From positions 1,054,001 to 1,118,000 of the forward strand of contig NZ_CP072793.1 in NCBI RefSeq assembly GCF_017901175.1: a stretch of 64,000 nt of DNA, in the 5' to 3' direction. Positions within the stretch are counted from its first letter, which is position 1. The number at the start of each line of letters is the position of its first letter. Source of the DNA: Thiothrix unzii (lineage in GTDB: Bacteria; Pseudomonadota; Gammaproteobacteria; Thiotrichales; Thiotrichaceae). Of this stretch, positions 38,739-47,877 are shown in pieces. The translations under genes were made by a program, and so were the position numbers. The notes beneath the pieces are model-generated. The model was not told the origin of the DNA. It did not search any database and worked only from the letters and a program-made list of their open reading frames with translations.

Positions 38739-39235
38739 GACTTTCCCGCAAAGACGAACACTCCATCACCGCGATGCTGTCACTGGCTGCCACTGACCGC
38801 TACGCCGCTCCCATCAGCCTCACCGAACTCTCCGAATCGCTGGGCATTTCCACCTCGTATCTGGAACACATCTTCAGTGGCCTGCGCAAACACGGGCTGG
38901 TAGAAGGCTTGCGCGGCGTAGGCGGCGGCTATCGGCTGGCACGCCCTGCCACGCAAATCAGCATTGCCGACATCCTCCACGCCACCCACGCGCTGACAGA
39001 TGAGGACACGCTGGAAAGCGTGCTCGCAACCGTCGATACACGCGGACTGGAAGCTGCCCAAGGGTGGGTGGAACTCAGCCGCCGTATCCGCGACTTTCTC
39101 GGCGAACTCACCCTTGCCGATTTTGCCAGCACCAAACCCAGCAGCGTGTGGAAACAGCGTGAAGATTCCGTCAGCAATTACATCGCCACCATGTTTCCGC
39201 CACACACGGTCTACAACAACAGTATGTCTGCTTAA
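38735..39235 (+). CDS. Rrf2-family transcriptional regulator
   Basis: This 166-residue winged-helix protein has the Rrf2 DNA-binding domain (ISLTELSESLGISTSYLEHIFSGLRKHGLV, then RGVGGGYRLAR). Unlike IscR it lacks the three cysteines for a 2Fe-2S cluster in the dimerisation region; that region reads TLESVLATVDTRGLEAAQG. It may therefore be a cluster-free regulator. The ATG at 38735 overlaps the draG stop (ATGA). The iron-sulfur genes iscA-like, nifU and nifS begin 144 bp downstream, which makes them candidate targets. Confidence 0.85.
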   Translation: MRLSRKDEHSITAMLSLAATDRYAAPISLTELSESLGISTSYLEHIFSGLRKHGLVEGLRGVGGGYRLARPATQISIADILHATHALTDEDTLESVLATVDTRGLEAAQGWVELSRRIRDFLGELTLADFASTKPSSVWKQREDSVSNYIATMFPPHTVYNNSMSA

Positions 39236-39258
39236 CGACAAGCTCAGCGCAACTGACC

Positions 39259-39274
39259 TGTGCCAAATCCTACA
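39259..39274 (+). promoter_or_regulatory. NifA-type activator site for the nifU operon
   Basis: An exact TGT-N10-ACA motif lies 51 bp upstream of the sigma-54 promoter at 39326. Confidence 0.7.
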
Positions 39275-39325
39275 AAACCACTCGAACAATACAAAAAATC
39301 CTTAACAATCAACAATAAAACAACT

Positions 39326-39341
39326 TGGCACAGGCTTTGCA
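39326..39341 (+). promoter_or_regulatory. Sigma-54 promoter of iscA-nifU-nifS-nifZ
   Basis: TGGCACAGGCTTTGCA is a near-perfect -24/-12 promoter. It lies about 37 bp upstream of the iscA-like start. Confidence 0.82.
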
Positions 39342-39378
39342 GTATTCCCGTAAAGCACTTTACAACGGGAGATAACGC

Positions 39379-39702
39379 ATGATCATACTGACCGACAACG
39401 CCCAGAAAGCCCTCGGACGTTTCATTGAAGGCGCAGACAAATCCATCGCTGGCTTGCGCATTGGCGTTTCCGGCGGCGGCTGTTCCGGCTTGCAATATTC
39501 CATGAGTCTGGTCGAAGCCAAAGCCGACGGCGATCTGGAAGTCCCATTTCCAGCACTGACCGTCTTCGTTGACCCCGAAAGTGCGCCGAAACTGGAAGGC
39601 TTAACCGTGGATTTCATCGACGGTATCGACGGCAGCGGTTTCAAGTTTGAAAACCCCAACGCCACCAATAGCTGCGGTTGCGGCAAATCATTCGCTGCCT
39701 GA
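39379..39702 (+). CDS. IscA/HesB-like iron-sulfur carrier of the nif cluster
   Basis: A-type carriers accept clusters from NifU and pass them on. The 107-residue protein has the three conserved cysteines: one in SGGGCSGLQY and two in the C-terminal SCGCGKSF. The start follows GGGAG. It is the first gene of an operon led by a strong sigma-54 promoter, with nifU 33 bp downstream. Confidence 0.92.
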   Translation: MIILTDNAQKALGRFIEGADKSIAGLRIGVSGGGCSGLQYSMSLVEAKADGDLEVPFPALTVFVDPESAPKLEGLTVDFIDGIDGSGFKFENPNATNSCGCGKSFAA

Positions 39703-39735
39703 TTCACGACGCAACGCCAACAGGAGACCCAAGCC

Positions 39736-40638
39736 ATGTGGGATTATTCAGAAAAGGTACAAGACCATTTTTTCAACCCGCGTAACGCTGGTGCAGTCGC
39801 ACAAGCCAATGCCACTGGCGATGTGGGTTCACTCAGTTGCGGCGACGCGCTGCGCTTGACCCTCAAGGTCAACCCCGAAACCGACATTATCGAAGATGCG
39901 GGTTTTCAGACGTTTGGCTGTGGTTCGGCGGTTGCCTCCAGCTCTGCGCTGACCGAAATGGTCAAGGGCATGACGGTGGATGATGCGCTGAAAATTTCCA
40001 ACCAAGACATCGCCGACTACCTCGACGGTTTGCCGCCGGAAAAGATGCACTGCTCGGTGATGGGGCGCGAAGCCTTGCAAGCCGCCGTTGCTAATTACCG
40101 TGGCGAAGAGTGGAAAGACGACCACGAAGAAGGCGCGTTAATCTGCAAATGCTTCGCGGTGGATGCGGTGTTGATCGAAGAAACCATTCGTGCAAACAAC
40201 CTCAGCACGGTGGAAGAAGTCACCTTCTACACCAAAGCCGGTGGCGGTTGTTCCGCGTGTTTTGAAGGCATCGAAGAAATCCTCAACAAGGTTTTAGCCG
40301 AACCCGAATTTGCCGCCGCCGTAGAGACGCAAAATCTTGCGTCTCTACCCCCAACACCACCCACTGAATCGGCTAAAAAACCATTGACCAACCTGCAACG
40401 GATGCGCCGCATCGAACACACGCTGGAAGCGATCCGCCCGCAACTGCAAGCCGACCGAGGCGACATCGAACTGGTGGAAGTCGATTTCGACAAGAAAATC
40501 GCCTTCGTCAACCTGAGCGGCGCGTGTTCCGGTTGCCAGATGGCTGCGGCTACTTTGGGCGGCGTGCAACAGCGCGTCATGGAAGATTTGGGTGAATTCA
40601 TCCGCGTATTGCCTGCGACTGAAATGGGCAAGTTTTAA
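39736..40638 (+). CDS. nifU: Iron-sulfur scaffold protein NifU
   Basis: NifU assembles clusters for nitrogenase from NifS-derived sulfur. Three domains are present: an IscU-like scaffold (cysteines in [18 protein letters not shown] and MHCSVMG), a central 2Fe-2S domain (ICKCFAVDA and [10 protein letters not shown]) and a C-terminal Nfu domain with the CSGC motif ([16 protein letters not shown]). The linker before the Nfu domain contains a 28-bp palindrome read as VETQNLASL at about residues 196-204. nifS begins 11 bp later. Confidence 0.96.
   Translation: MWDYSEKVQDHFFNPRNAGAVAQANATGDVGSLSCGDALRLTLKVNPETDIIEDAGFQTFGCGSAVASSSALTEMVKGMTVDDALKISNQDIADYLDGLPPEKMHCSVMGREALQAAVANYRGEEWKDDHEEGALICKCFAVDAVLIEETIRANNLSTVEEVTFYTKAGGGCSACFEGIEEILNKVLAEPEFAAAVETQNLASLPPTPPTESAKKPLTNLQRMRRIEHTLEAIRPQLQADRGDIELVEVDFDKKIAFVNLSGACSGCQMAAATLGGVQQRVMEDLGEFIRVLPATEMGKF
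40321..40348. repeat. 28-bp palindromic element inside nifU
   Basis: The arms GTAGAGACGCAA and TTGCGTCTCTAC form a near-perfect palindrome of 28 bp. Three further copies are at 48068, 51163 and 63677. It is read in frame in the linker between the central and Nfu domains of NifU. Confidence 0.9.
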
Positions 40639-40649
40639 GGAGTTGTGTG

Positions 40650-41867
40650 ATGAGTGAAGGTATTTATCTCGATAACAATGCGACTACGATGGTGTCGCCG
40701 GAAGTGGTGCAAGCCATGCTGCCGTATTTCACCGAGCAGTTCGGCAACCCGTCTTCCATCCACCAGTTTGGCAACAAGGTCGGGCTGGCGATTAAAGCTG
40801 CTCGCAAGCAGGTGCAAAAGCTGCTGGGTGCGGAACACGATTCCGAGATCGTTTTCACCTCGTGCGGCACCGAATCCGATTCCACCGCGATCCTCTCCGC
40901 CCTCAAAGCGCAGCCGGAACGCAAGGAAATCATCACCACCGTGGTTGAGCATCCTGCGATCCTGACCCTGTGCGAAAATCTGGAAAAAGACGGCTACACC
41001 GTGCATTACCTTAAGGTGGACGGCAAAGGACGGTTGGATCTGGATGAATACGCCAAGCTGCTGACCGACAACGTGGCGATTGTGTCCGCGATGTGGGCGA
41101 ACAACGAAAGCGGCACGTATTTCCCGGTGGTGGAAATGGCTGAAATGGCGAACGCGGCGGGCATCATGTTCCACACCGATGCGGTGCAGGCGGTCGGCAA
41201 AATTCCGATGAGTTTGAAAGACACCAAGATCGACATGCTGTCAGTGTCTGGGCACAAATTGCACGCGCCCAAAGGCATTGGTGTGCTGTATTTGCGCCGG
41301 GGTACACGCTTCCGTCCACTGTTGCGCGGTGGGCATCAGGAACGTGGACGGCGTGCGGGCACGGAAAATGCGGCTTCCATCGTCGCACTCGGCAAAGCGG
41401 CGGAAATGGCGATGGAACACATGGAGCATGAAAACATTTGCGTGCGTGCCATGCGTGACCGCCTCAAGGAAGGTTTGCTGGCTGCCATCCCCAACTGTTT
41501 CGTGACCGGCGACCCGGACAATTGTTTGCCGAATACGCTCAATATCGCGTTTGAATACATCGAAGGCGAAGCGATTTTGCTGATGCTCAACAAGCAAGGC
41601 ATCGCGGCTTCCAGCGGTTCGGCATGTACGTCTGGCTCACTTGAACCGTCGCATGTGATGCGGGCAATGGGCATTCCTTATACGGCTGCACATGGCACGA
41701 TCCGCTTCTCGCTGTCGCGCTACAACAATATGCCCGAGATCGAGAAAGTCATCGCCGCTGTTCCGCCGATTATTGCGCAATTGCGCAAGCTGTCGCCGTA
41801 TTGGGATGCTGCCAATAATGTGCCAGTGGAAGAACCGGAAAAGGCGTTTGCTCCGGCGTATGCCTAA
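40650..41867 (+). CDS. nifS: Cysteine desulfurase NifS
   Basis: NifS is the PLP enzyme that supplies sulfur to NifU. The 405-residue protein has the N-terminal YLDNNATT, the PLP lysine in SVSGHKLHAPKG and the persulfide cysteine in SSGSACTSGSLEPSHV. The ATG at 40650 is preferred to the GTG just before it, given AAGGAG at 40637. It follows nifU closely, and nifZ comes after a small C/G-rich repeat. Confidence 0.96.
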   Translation: MSEGIYLDNNATTMVSPEVVQAMLPYFTEQFGNPSSIHQFGNKVGLAIKAARKQVQKLLGAEHDSEIVFTSCGTESDSTAILSALKAQPERKEIITTVVEHPAILTLCENLEKDGYTVHYLKVDGKGRLDLDEYAKLLTDNVAIVSAMWANNESGTYFPVVEMAEMANAAGIMFHTDAVQAVGKIPMSLKDTKIDMLSVSGHKLHAPKGIGVLYLRRGTRFRPLLRGGHQERGRRAGTENAASIVALGKAAEMAMEHMEHENICVRAMRDRLKEGLLAAIPNCFVTGDPDNCLPNTLNIAFEYIEGEAILLMLNKQGIAASSGSACTSGSLEPSHVMRAMGIPYTAAHGTIRFSLSRYNNMPEIEKVIAAVPPIIAQLRKLSPYWDAANNVPVEEPEKAFAPAYA

Positions 41868-41870
41868 AGA

Positions 41871-41910
41871 CCCTCACCCCCTAGCCCCCTCTCCCAGAGG
41901 TAGAGGGGGT
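41871..41910. repeat. C/G-rich interspersed repeat
   Basis: A block starting CCCTCACCCCCTAGCCCC and ending in TAGAGGGGGTG can form an imperfect hairpin. It resembles the elements at 34106-34214. It separates nifS from nifZ. Confidence 0.5.
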
Positions 41911-41939
41911 GTAAGAGATTGTTTTGTATCGGAGATGAC

Positions 41940-42194
41940 ATGGATATTGCTCAAATTCAACCCGGTGACATGGTGTTTGCGGCTGCCGACTTGTTCAGTG
42001 ATGGCGAAATTCCGGGCTACGCCGAAGGTGCGCTGGTCGTCAAAGCGGGTACTCGCGGCGTGCTGATCAATACCGGGCATTATGAGGAATACCCGGAGGA
42101 TACGTTTTATCTGGTGCAGTTTGAGGATGAGAGTGGGACGTTGGGGCTTTCGTTGGGGTGTTGGGCGGAGGAGTTGGCGACTGAAGCATCTTGA
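41940..42194 (+). CDS. nifZ: NifZ-like protein
   Basis: NifZ helps form the second P-cluster of the MoFe protein. This 84-residue protein has the expected small-barrel pattern: QPGDMVFAAADLFSDG, AGTRGVLINTGHYEEYP, YLVQFED and the ending LGCWAEELA. The ATG at 41940 is chosen over a TTG-type start 21 bp upstream because the family begins at this point. It is the last gene of the nifU operon. Confidence 0.75.
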   Translation: MDIAQIQPGDMVFAAADLFSDGEIPGYAEGALVVKAGTRGVLINTGHYEEYPEDTFYLVQFEDESGTLGLSLGCWAEELATEAS

Positions 42195-42219
42195 TACGCC
42201 TCTTCCAATTCCAACACCT

Positions 42220-42510
42220 TCATCCCAACCGCTCGTGTGTTACTGCTGGATCACGCCGACAATCCAGTACTGCATAAACCCTGACAACATCATTCTCCAC
42301 ACGATAGTACACCGCAAACGGAAAACGCTTGGCTAACAGCCGGTTGAAACCAAAATGGATGGGGTGGATGCCTGCGTAAATCTGGAGGGATTCAAGATCA
42401 GCCAGCAAGGAATCAACGAAGTAGTCACCCAATCCGGCTTGTTGGGCATCATAAAAAGCAAAGCCGTCAACCAAATCGGCTTCGGCATCGGGATGTAGTT
42501 CAATTCTCAT
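42220..42510 (-). CDS. RelE/ParE-family toxin
   Basis: This 96-residue protein fits the RelE/ParE fold: RIELHPDAEADLVDGFAFYDAQ at the N-terminus, a central RLLAKRFPFAVYYRVENDVVRVYAVLDCRRDP. ParE members poison gyrase and RelE members cut mRNA; the sequence does not decide between them. Its ATG overlaps the stop of the upstream antitoxin by 4 bp. The pair lies between nifZ and an ABC-F gene. Confidence 0.82.
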   Translation of the reverse strand: MRIELHPDAEADLVDGFAFYDAQQAGLGDYFVDSLLADLESLQIYAGIHPIHFGFNRLLAKRFPFAVYYRVENDVVRVYAVLDCRRDPAVTHERLG

Positions 42511-42740
42511 GGAGCAGTCGGGCGGCGCAGACGTTGTTTGACTTCATCCAATGGGCGGAAAGCCACCGCGCCATTTTCCGCAGCAGCCAATCTGGATCGT
42601 AATAATTCACCATGCCATGTCGGGGATGCAAAATCAGCGTTCTTCTGCGTCAGACTTTCCCATACCCGTTCAATCAGTGCCAATTTATCCGCCAGTGTCA
42701 TGCGCTCTAGTGGTAATGTATCCAGTGACCATGCAATCAT
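42507..42740 (-). CDS. Addiction-module antitoxin (TIGR02574-like)
   Basis: This 77-residue protein matches the small antitoxins that accompany ParE-like toxins: LPLERMTLADKLALIERVWESL at the N-terminus and EVKQRLRR near the end. The open frame extends upstream to 43046, antisense to the ABC-F gene, so the ATG at 42740 is the sensible start. The stop overlaps the toxin start (ATGA). Confidence 0.75.
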   Translation of the reverse strand: MIAWSLDTLPLERMTLADKLALIERVWESLTQKNADFASPTWHGELLRSRLAAAENGAVAFRPLDEVKQRLRRPTAP

Positions 42741-42864
42741 GTTGCTTTCCAGAATTATCCAAAAATGATGGTTGTAGCTTACTCCAAAGCACAACACTGA
42801 TGCAAAATAGCTGCTTGAACGGAAAAGTTTGCCGCTACATATTTTCCGTGTTTTGGAGTTCCTT

Positions 42865-44436
42865 ATGACACATGTAGTCTGCCAGTTTTCCCAGTTAACC
42901 CAACAGTTTGATACCAAAACGGTATTTTCCGGGCTTTCCTCCACCCTGACCGACGGCTTGACCGGATTGGTCGGACGCAATGGGCAAGGCAAATCGGTCT
43001 TGCTTGCCCTGCTCGCACAAGATTTCCCACCCACTAGCGGCAGCATTCGCTGGCTTGTGCCGTTCTATTGGGTGCGGCAACTGCAACGCCTGCAAGGTTT
43101 GAATCTGGCGGATGCCCTCGGCGTTGGCGCGTTGTATGACAGTTTCGAGCGCATCCAGTCCGGTGAAGCCAGCGCGGACGATTTTGCGCAGGTTGAAGAT
43201 CGTTGGCATCTGCCCGCCTTGTGGGAACAGGAACTGCATGAAGCGGGTCTGGATTTGCCCCTGTCTACGCCCGTCCAACATCTCAGCGGCGGCGAACAAA
43301 CCCGGCTGGCACTGTGCCGTGCGTTCTTGCAACTTGATCACTACCTGCTGCTGGACGAACCCAGCAACCATCTGGATACCGCAGGTCGGCAATGGCTATT
43401 GGCAAAGCTGACCCAACACCCGGCGGGCGCATTGGTTGCCACCCACGACCGCGAATTGCTGCAACAGGTGGAACGGATTCTGGAGCTGGATCAGCATGGC
43501 TTGAACGAATACGGCGGCAATTACGCCATCTACCACACCATCCGCGATGCCCAAGTTGCCGCCACCGAACAGCAACTGGCAACACTCAAACGCAACCGCC
43601 AGCAACAAAAACTGGAACAACAAGCGGCGTTGGAAAAATCCGCCCATCGCCGCAAACAGGGCGAACGCCAACGCCATTCCGGCTCACAAAGCAAACTGCT
43701 GATGGATGCGCAACAGGATCGCTCAGAAAACACACTTTCCAAACTCAAGCAACAACACCAGCAACGCGCCGAACAACTGGCAACCGAATTGGGCGCTACC
43801 CAAACCCGGCTGGAAATCATCAAACCGCAAACCTTACGCTCTGCCCCCGAAGCCGCGCATCACAGCCTGTGCCTGCACCTTTCCGAACTGGTGTTGCCTT
43901 ACGTACACCATGCGCCGCTGACCCTCACCGTACAGCAGGGCGAACGCTGGCACATCCAGGGCAGGAATGGCTCTGGCAAATCCACCCTGCTGCGCGTCAT
44001 TGCAGGTCTGGAACAACCCATTTCAGGTGTTTGCGAGGTGCATGGACGTTGCGTGTATCTGGATCAGCACTTCAGCCTGCTAGATGAAAACGCATCCGCG
44101 CTGACCAACCTGCAACGCCTGCACCCTGACATCAGTGAAACCCTACTACGTACCGAATTGGCGGGGTTACGAATGCGCGGCGATAAGGCATTGCAACCGC
44201 TGAAGGAACTGAGCGGCGGTGAACGCCTGAAAGTAGCTTTACTGGCTGTGCTAGTGGGTGAGAATGCCCCGACCTTGTTGTTGCTGGATGAACCCGACAA
44301 CCATCTGGATCTGGACTCGCGCTTATTGCTGGAACAAACCTTGGCAGACTATCCCGGTGCATTGCTGGTGGTGTCGCACGATCCGGCGTTTATTGCCGCC
44401 CTGAATATTTCGGCAAGCCTCACATTAACCGCTTGA
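42865..44436 (+). CDS. ABC-F family ATPase
   Basis: This is a 523-residue protein with two ABC domains and no transmembrane segment. Domain 1 has Walker A GLVGRNGQGKSV and LSGGEQTRLALCRAFL with LLLDEPSNHLDT; domain 2 has IQGRNGSGKSTLL and LSGGERLKVALLAVL with LLLDEPDNHLDL. A charged coiled-coil linker rich in Gln/Lys (about residues 250-320) separates them. ABC-F proteins act on ribosomes. The ATG at 42865 is used. Its 3' end overlaps the convergent hrpB by 17 bp. Confidence 0.9.
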   Translation: MTHVVCQFSQLTQQFDTKTVFSGLSSTLTDGLTGLVGRNGQGKSVLLALLAQDFPPTSGSIRWLVPFYWVRQLQRLQGLNLADALGVGALYDSFERIQSGEASADDFAQVEDRWHLPALWEQELHEAGLDLPLSTPVQHLSGGEQTRLALCRAFLQLDHYLLLDEPSNHLDTAGRQWLLAKLTQHPAGALVATHDRELLQQVERILELDQHGLNEYGGNYAIYHTIRDAQVAATEQQLATLKRNRQQQKLEQQAALEKSAHRRKQGERQRHSGSQSKLLMDAQQDRSENTLSKLKQQHQQRAEQLATELGATQTRLEIIKPQTLRSAPEAAHHSLCLHLSELVLPYVHHAPLTLTVQQGERWHIQGRNGSGKSTLLRVIAGLEQPISGVCEVHGRCVYLDQHFSLLDENASALTNLQRLHPDISETLLRTELAGLRMRGDKALQPLKELSGGERLKVALLAVLVGENAPTLLLLDEPDNHLDLDSRLLLEQTLADYPGALLVVSHDPAFIAALNISASLTLTA

Positions 44437-46975
44437 CCTTGCGCGTAGCAATTGCCTGCAACGGATCATCCGGCCACGGATGCTTGGGGTAACGCCCCTT
44501 CATGTCCTTTTTCACCTCATGGTAGGACGTGCGCCAAAACCCCGCCAAATCCTGCGTAATCTGCAACGGCCTGCCCGCCGGAGATAGCAAATGCACCAGC
44601 AATGCCACCCTGCCATTGGCAATGGTCGGCGTTTGTTGGCAACCAAACATTTCCTGCAATTTCACCGCCAACACTGGCGACGATTGGCTGTAGTCGATGG
44701 CGATGGAATGCCCGGAAGGCACTTCAAGCGATTTAGGGGCAAGCTGTTCGAGACGTTGTTGCATGTCCCACGGCAATAGACTGCTGAGAATAGTGGTCAA
44801 ATCGAGCTTTTTGAAATCACCCAGCACATTAACTGCATTTAGATACGGGGCAAGCCACTCTTCCAGTGTTGCCAGCAAGTGGGCGCGGCTGACATCAGGC
44901 CATGCTCGTTCCGCTTCGACACCTCGCAAAAGATTGATTCTTGCGCACCATTGTTCCTGTTCCGCCTGCCACGGCAATACATCCAGCCCTTGCTTGCGGA
45001 TGAAACTGATCAGGGCGGTGCTTTTGGCTTCACTCGGTACGGTTTGCAGGGCTTTGCGTTGTAACACCAACGCGCCGATTTTGTGCTGTGCTTCGGCGAT
45101 GAAACGCCCCGCTTTGTTATCCCATTCCACCACGGTTTGCCCGCGCACCTGATCGGCTAATGCGCTGGCAAACAGCTTATCATCCAGTGCGGCAGCGGAG
45201 CGGATGGTGTCGCTGCTTTTGCCCACCATGCTGCTGACCTCCGCAATCGCCAGCCATGCCTGATTGCCGAGCGCGTGTTTATCGGGCAAATCCGCACTGC
45301 GCCCGTTGGCAAGTTGGTAGCCGCCGGAATGCCGCCGCCGTGCAATACGATCGGGGTAGGCACAGGCCAGCAAATAGCCATTGATTTGCGTGGCGGGGAG
45401 CAAAAAGCTCACACCACTTTCTGGCAGTTTCTGGCTGCGGATTTGTTCCATAAATTGGTTTGCCAGTTGGCGGGTACGCTGTAACCAGCCCTGTTGCGGG
45501 TATGGACAACGGCTTGTGCCTGTCAGTATTTCCAGCGATTGGCTAATGTCTGGATTGTCTTGGCTGAACGGATTGCGCTCGGAAAGCAGGCTGGCAAGGT
45601 TGGCAGCGGCGTTCAGGTGTCCGGCTTGTGCGCCACAAATCAGCAGGTGGGCGAGGCGCGGATGCACCGGCAGATTGCACATCACTTGCCCGTGCGCCGT
45701 CAGTAGCGTGGTTTTGCCCTTGCGTTCAATCGCGCCGAGCGTTTCCAGCAAGTCCAGTGCTTGTTGCCAAAGGCCGGAAGGCGGCACATCCAGCCAGCGC
45801 AGTTCCGCCGGGTCATCCACACCCCATTGCAGCAGTTGCAAGGCGAGTGGGGCGAGGTCGGCGCGTAAGATTTCGGGGGTATTGTGTGCAGCGAGTTGTT
45901 CTTGCTGGCTTTCCGTCCACAGTCGATAGCACATGCCGGGGGCAAGACGACCTGCACGTCCGGCACGTTGGGTGCTGGAGGCGCGAGAAATGCGTGTGGT
46001 GTGTAAGCCGGTCATGCCGGTTCCGGGGTCGAAACGGGCTTCGCGCACCAGACCGGAATCGACCACCACATCCACGCCTTCGATGGTCAGGCTGGTTTCG
46101 GCGATATTGGTTGCCAGCACCACCTTGCGTTGGTCCGGGTTGGCAAGCGGGGCAATGGCTTGTTGCTGTTCGTCCAGCGTGAGGTTGCCGTACATGGGGC
46201 GCAAATGCACGCCACGGATGCGGCGTTCCACCAGCCATTCACCGAGTGCTTCGGTGGTGCGGTGAATTTCGCCTTGACCGGGCAGAAAAGCGAGGATGCT
46301 GCTGTCAGGGTTGTCGCTCAAGGCTTGCCGCAGGGTGGCGACCATGCGTTCGGCAATGCGTTCGTTGGGTTTGGCAGCTTGCCCGTAGCGGATGTTTACT
46401 GGGTAAGTACGACCTGCGCTGCGTACTACTGGAGCATCATCCAGTAAATTGGCAATCGCAACGCTATCCAAGGTGGCGGACATGACCAGCAGTTTCAGCG
46501 GATTGCTGTCGTCGCGGAACAGCTCGCGCCCTTTCAAACACAGGCTGAGGGCGAGGTCGGAATCGAGATTGCGTTCGTGGAATTCGTCGAAAATGACCAA
46601 GCCAACGCCGTCCAGCGACGGGTCTTGCTGTAATTGCCGAGTGAGGATGCCTTCGGTAATAACTTCAATGCGTGTCTGGTGACTGATTTTATGGTCGAGG
46701 CGCATCCGATAGCCGACGGTTTGGCCTGCGCTTTCGTTTAGCAGGCTTGCCATGCGGTGCGCGGCATTTTTGGCGGCAATACGGCGCGATTCGAGCATGA
46801 GGATTTTTTTGTCAAAAAGCCACGGCTCATCCAACAAGGCCAATGGCACGCGGGTGGTTTTGCCCGCGCCCGGTGGGGCTTCCAGCACGACTTCGTGGTG
46901 TTCACGCAGGGCTTGCTTGAGGTCGTCAAGGACGGCATCAATGGGGAGGAGCGGTTCGTTACATAGCGTTTTCAT
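44420..46975 (-). CDS. hrpB: ATP-dependent helicase HrpB
   Basis: This is a DExH-box helicase of 851 residues. Walker A is APPGAGKTTRVPLALL near residue 32, the DExH box is VIFDEFHERNLDSDLAL, and the later helicase motifs (SATLDSVAI, FLPGQGEI, TNIAETSLTIEGV, QRAGRAGR) follow in order. The C-terminal HrpB-specific region ends with YPKHPWPDDPLQA. The ATG at 46975 is preferred; its start overlaps the SIR2-like gene by 17 bp. Confidence 0.93.
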   Translation of the reverse strand: MKTLCNEPLLPIDAVLDDLKQALREHHEVVLEAPPGAGKTTRVPLALLDEPWLFDKKILMLESRRIAAKNAAHRMASLLNESAGQTVGYRMRLDHKISHQTRIEVITEGILTRQLQQDPSLDGVGLVIFDEFHERNLDSDLALSLCLKGRELFRDDSNPLKLLVMSATLDSVAIANLLDDAPVVRSAGRTYPVNIRYGQAAKPNERIAERMVATLRQALSDNPDSSILAFLPGQGEIHRTTEALGEWLVERRIRGVHLRPMYGNLTLDEQQQAIAPLANPDQRKVVLATNIAETSLTIEGVDVVVDSGLVREARFDPGTGMTGLHTTRISRASSTQRAGRAGRLAPGMCYRLWTESQQEQLAAHNTPEILRADLAPLALQLLQWGVDDPAELRWLDVPPSGLWQQALDLLETLGAIERKGKTTLLTAHGQVMCNLPVHPRLAHLLICGAQAGHLNAAANLASLLSERNPFSQDNPDISQSLEILTGTSRCPYPQQGWLQRTRQLANQFMEQIRSQKLPESGVSFLLPATQINGYLLACAYPDRIARRRHSGGYQLANGRSADLPDKHALGNQAWLAIAEVSSMVGKSSDTIRSAAALDDKLFASALADQVRGQTVVEWDNKAGRFIAEAQHKIGALVLQRKALQTVPSEAKSTALISFIRKQGLDVLPWQAEQEQWCARINLLRGVEAERAWPDVSRAHLLATLEEWLAPYLNAVNVLGDFKKLDLTTILSSLLPWDMQQRLEQLAPKSLEVPSGHSIAIDYSQSSPVLAVKLQEMFGCQQTPTIANGRVALLVHLLSPAGRPLQITQDLAGFWRTSYHEVKKDMKGRYPKHPWPDDPLQAIATRKVKRLM

Positions 46976-47834
46976 GCTGGGCATGATAGCCAGTGACACC
47001 CGCCGCTGCCAGCAAGTCCGCCACATCCGCCGCAATAATCTCAATCCCCATACGCGCACAGAAACGCACTTCCTTGTCAGTCGGTTGCGGAATCAATGCC
47101 CAACCTTTGGGTTCAGTCGAGGCGTAGGTAATGTCCGACATCACCATACGGTCGGTATCGCGTTGTAAGCGCATCCCGATGAACAGGTATTGCTTACCTT
47201 TGCGGTATTCCTTGAGGAAATCAGGAATCGCAAACCCGCCCATCAGCTCGGTGATGTAGTCCACATAGTCTGCGTCGGAAGCAATGTAATTCGCATCCGG
47301 GCGCGGGCTACCCATCGGCTTGAACAGAATCGGCAGTTCAGGATTGACCTCTTCCTGCGTAATTTCGCGGTAGCCACCGCTGCCCACGTACTCATTCAGC
47401 ACGAAACGGTAATTCGTCCCCACAATCCGCGCCGTACCCCGAATCAGCGTATGCGGCTGGTCGGCGTAAGTATCCTGCAACTGGGTGTCGCGGTTGGTGT
47501 CGATCACGTAATGCGGCTCGATGCTGGCAAGCCAATCGTGCAATGGGGCGCGTGTCCACTTGCGCTTGCCGTAGGTGTCTTCGAGGAAATTATGGACGGC
47601 CTTGCGCCCGCGTTTCAGCTCCACATCCATCGCCGCACGCGGGAATTCCCACATCAAACGGGCTGACATTGGCTTGCCGCCGTTCATAGCGAGAATCAGG
47701 CTGTCGCTGTCGGCTGGGATGGCAACGCCGCTCAGTTTATCGACCGAACCTTGCAGCGCACCTGCACCGAGGTAGGGGACGATGGTATTGTTGGCGACCC
47801 CGGCGAGCAGGGTTTGAAGCGTCATTTCTGACAT
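46959..47834 (-). CDS. SIR2-like domain protein downstream of nifA
   Basis: This 291-residue protein resembles the SIR2-like (SIR2_2) fold: an N-terminal VPYLGAGALQGSV, a central LPILFKPMGSP and a C-terminal YLFIGMRLQRDTDRM. Such domains bind or degrade NAD. It starts 43 bp after the nifA stop on the same strand, so it is probably part of the nifLA transcript. NAD sensing or use in the nif context is only inference. Defence-type SIR2 proteins share the fold but usually have a further domain. Confidence 0.65.
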   Translation of the reverse strand: MSEMTLQTLLAGVANNTIVPYLGAGALQGSVDKLSGVAIPADSDSLILAMNGGKPMSARLMWEFPRAAMDVELKRGRKAVHNFLEDTYGKRKWTRAPLHDWLASIEPHYVIDTNRDTQLQDTYADQPHTLIRGTARIVGTNYRFVLNEYVGSGGYREITQEEVNPELPILFKPMGSPRPDANYIASDADYVDYITELMGGFAIPDFLKEYRKGKQYLFIGMRLQRDTDRMVMSDITYASTEPKGWALIPQPTDKEVRFCARMGIEIIAADVADLLAAAGVTGYHAQHENAM

Positions 47835-47877
47835 GGTGATTCCTCGTGATATTTGTCAATGGATTAAGGTTTACGTA

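Noticed and set aside
42741-43046. Upstream extension of the antitoxin frame
   Set aside because: It runs antisense into the ABC-F gene and adds a non-homologous N-terminus; the ATG at 42740 gives the family length.
43392-44087. Open frame of 231 codons in another plus-strand frame inside the ABC-F gene
   Set aside because: It has a Thr/Arg/Pro-rich composition, no ribosome binding site, and the ABC-F frame has all expected motifs.
45628-46182. Open frame of 184 codons on the plus strand within hrpB
   Set aside because: It is antisense to hrpB, with Arg/Cys/Trp-rich composition and no start signal.
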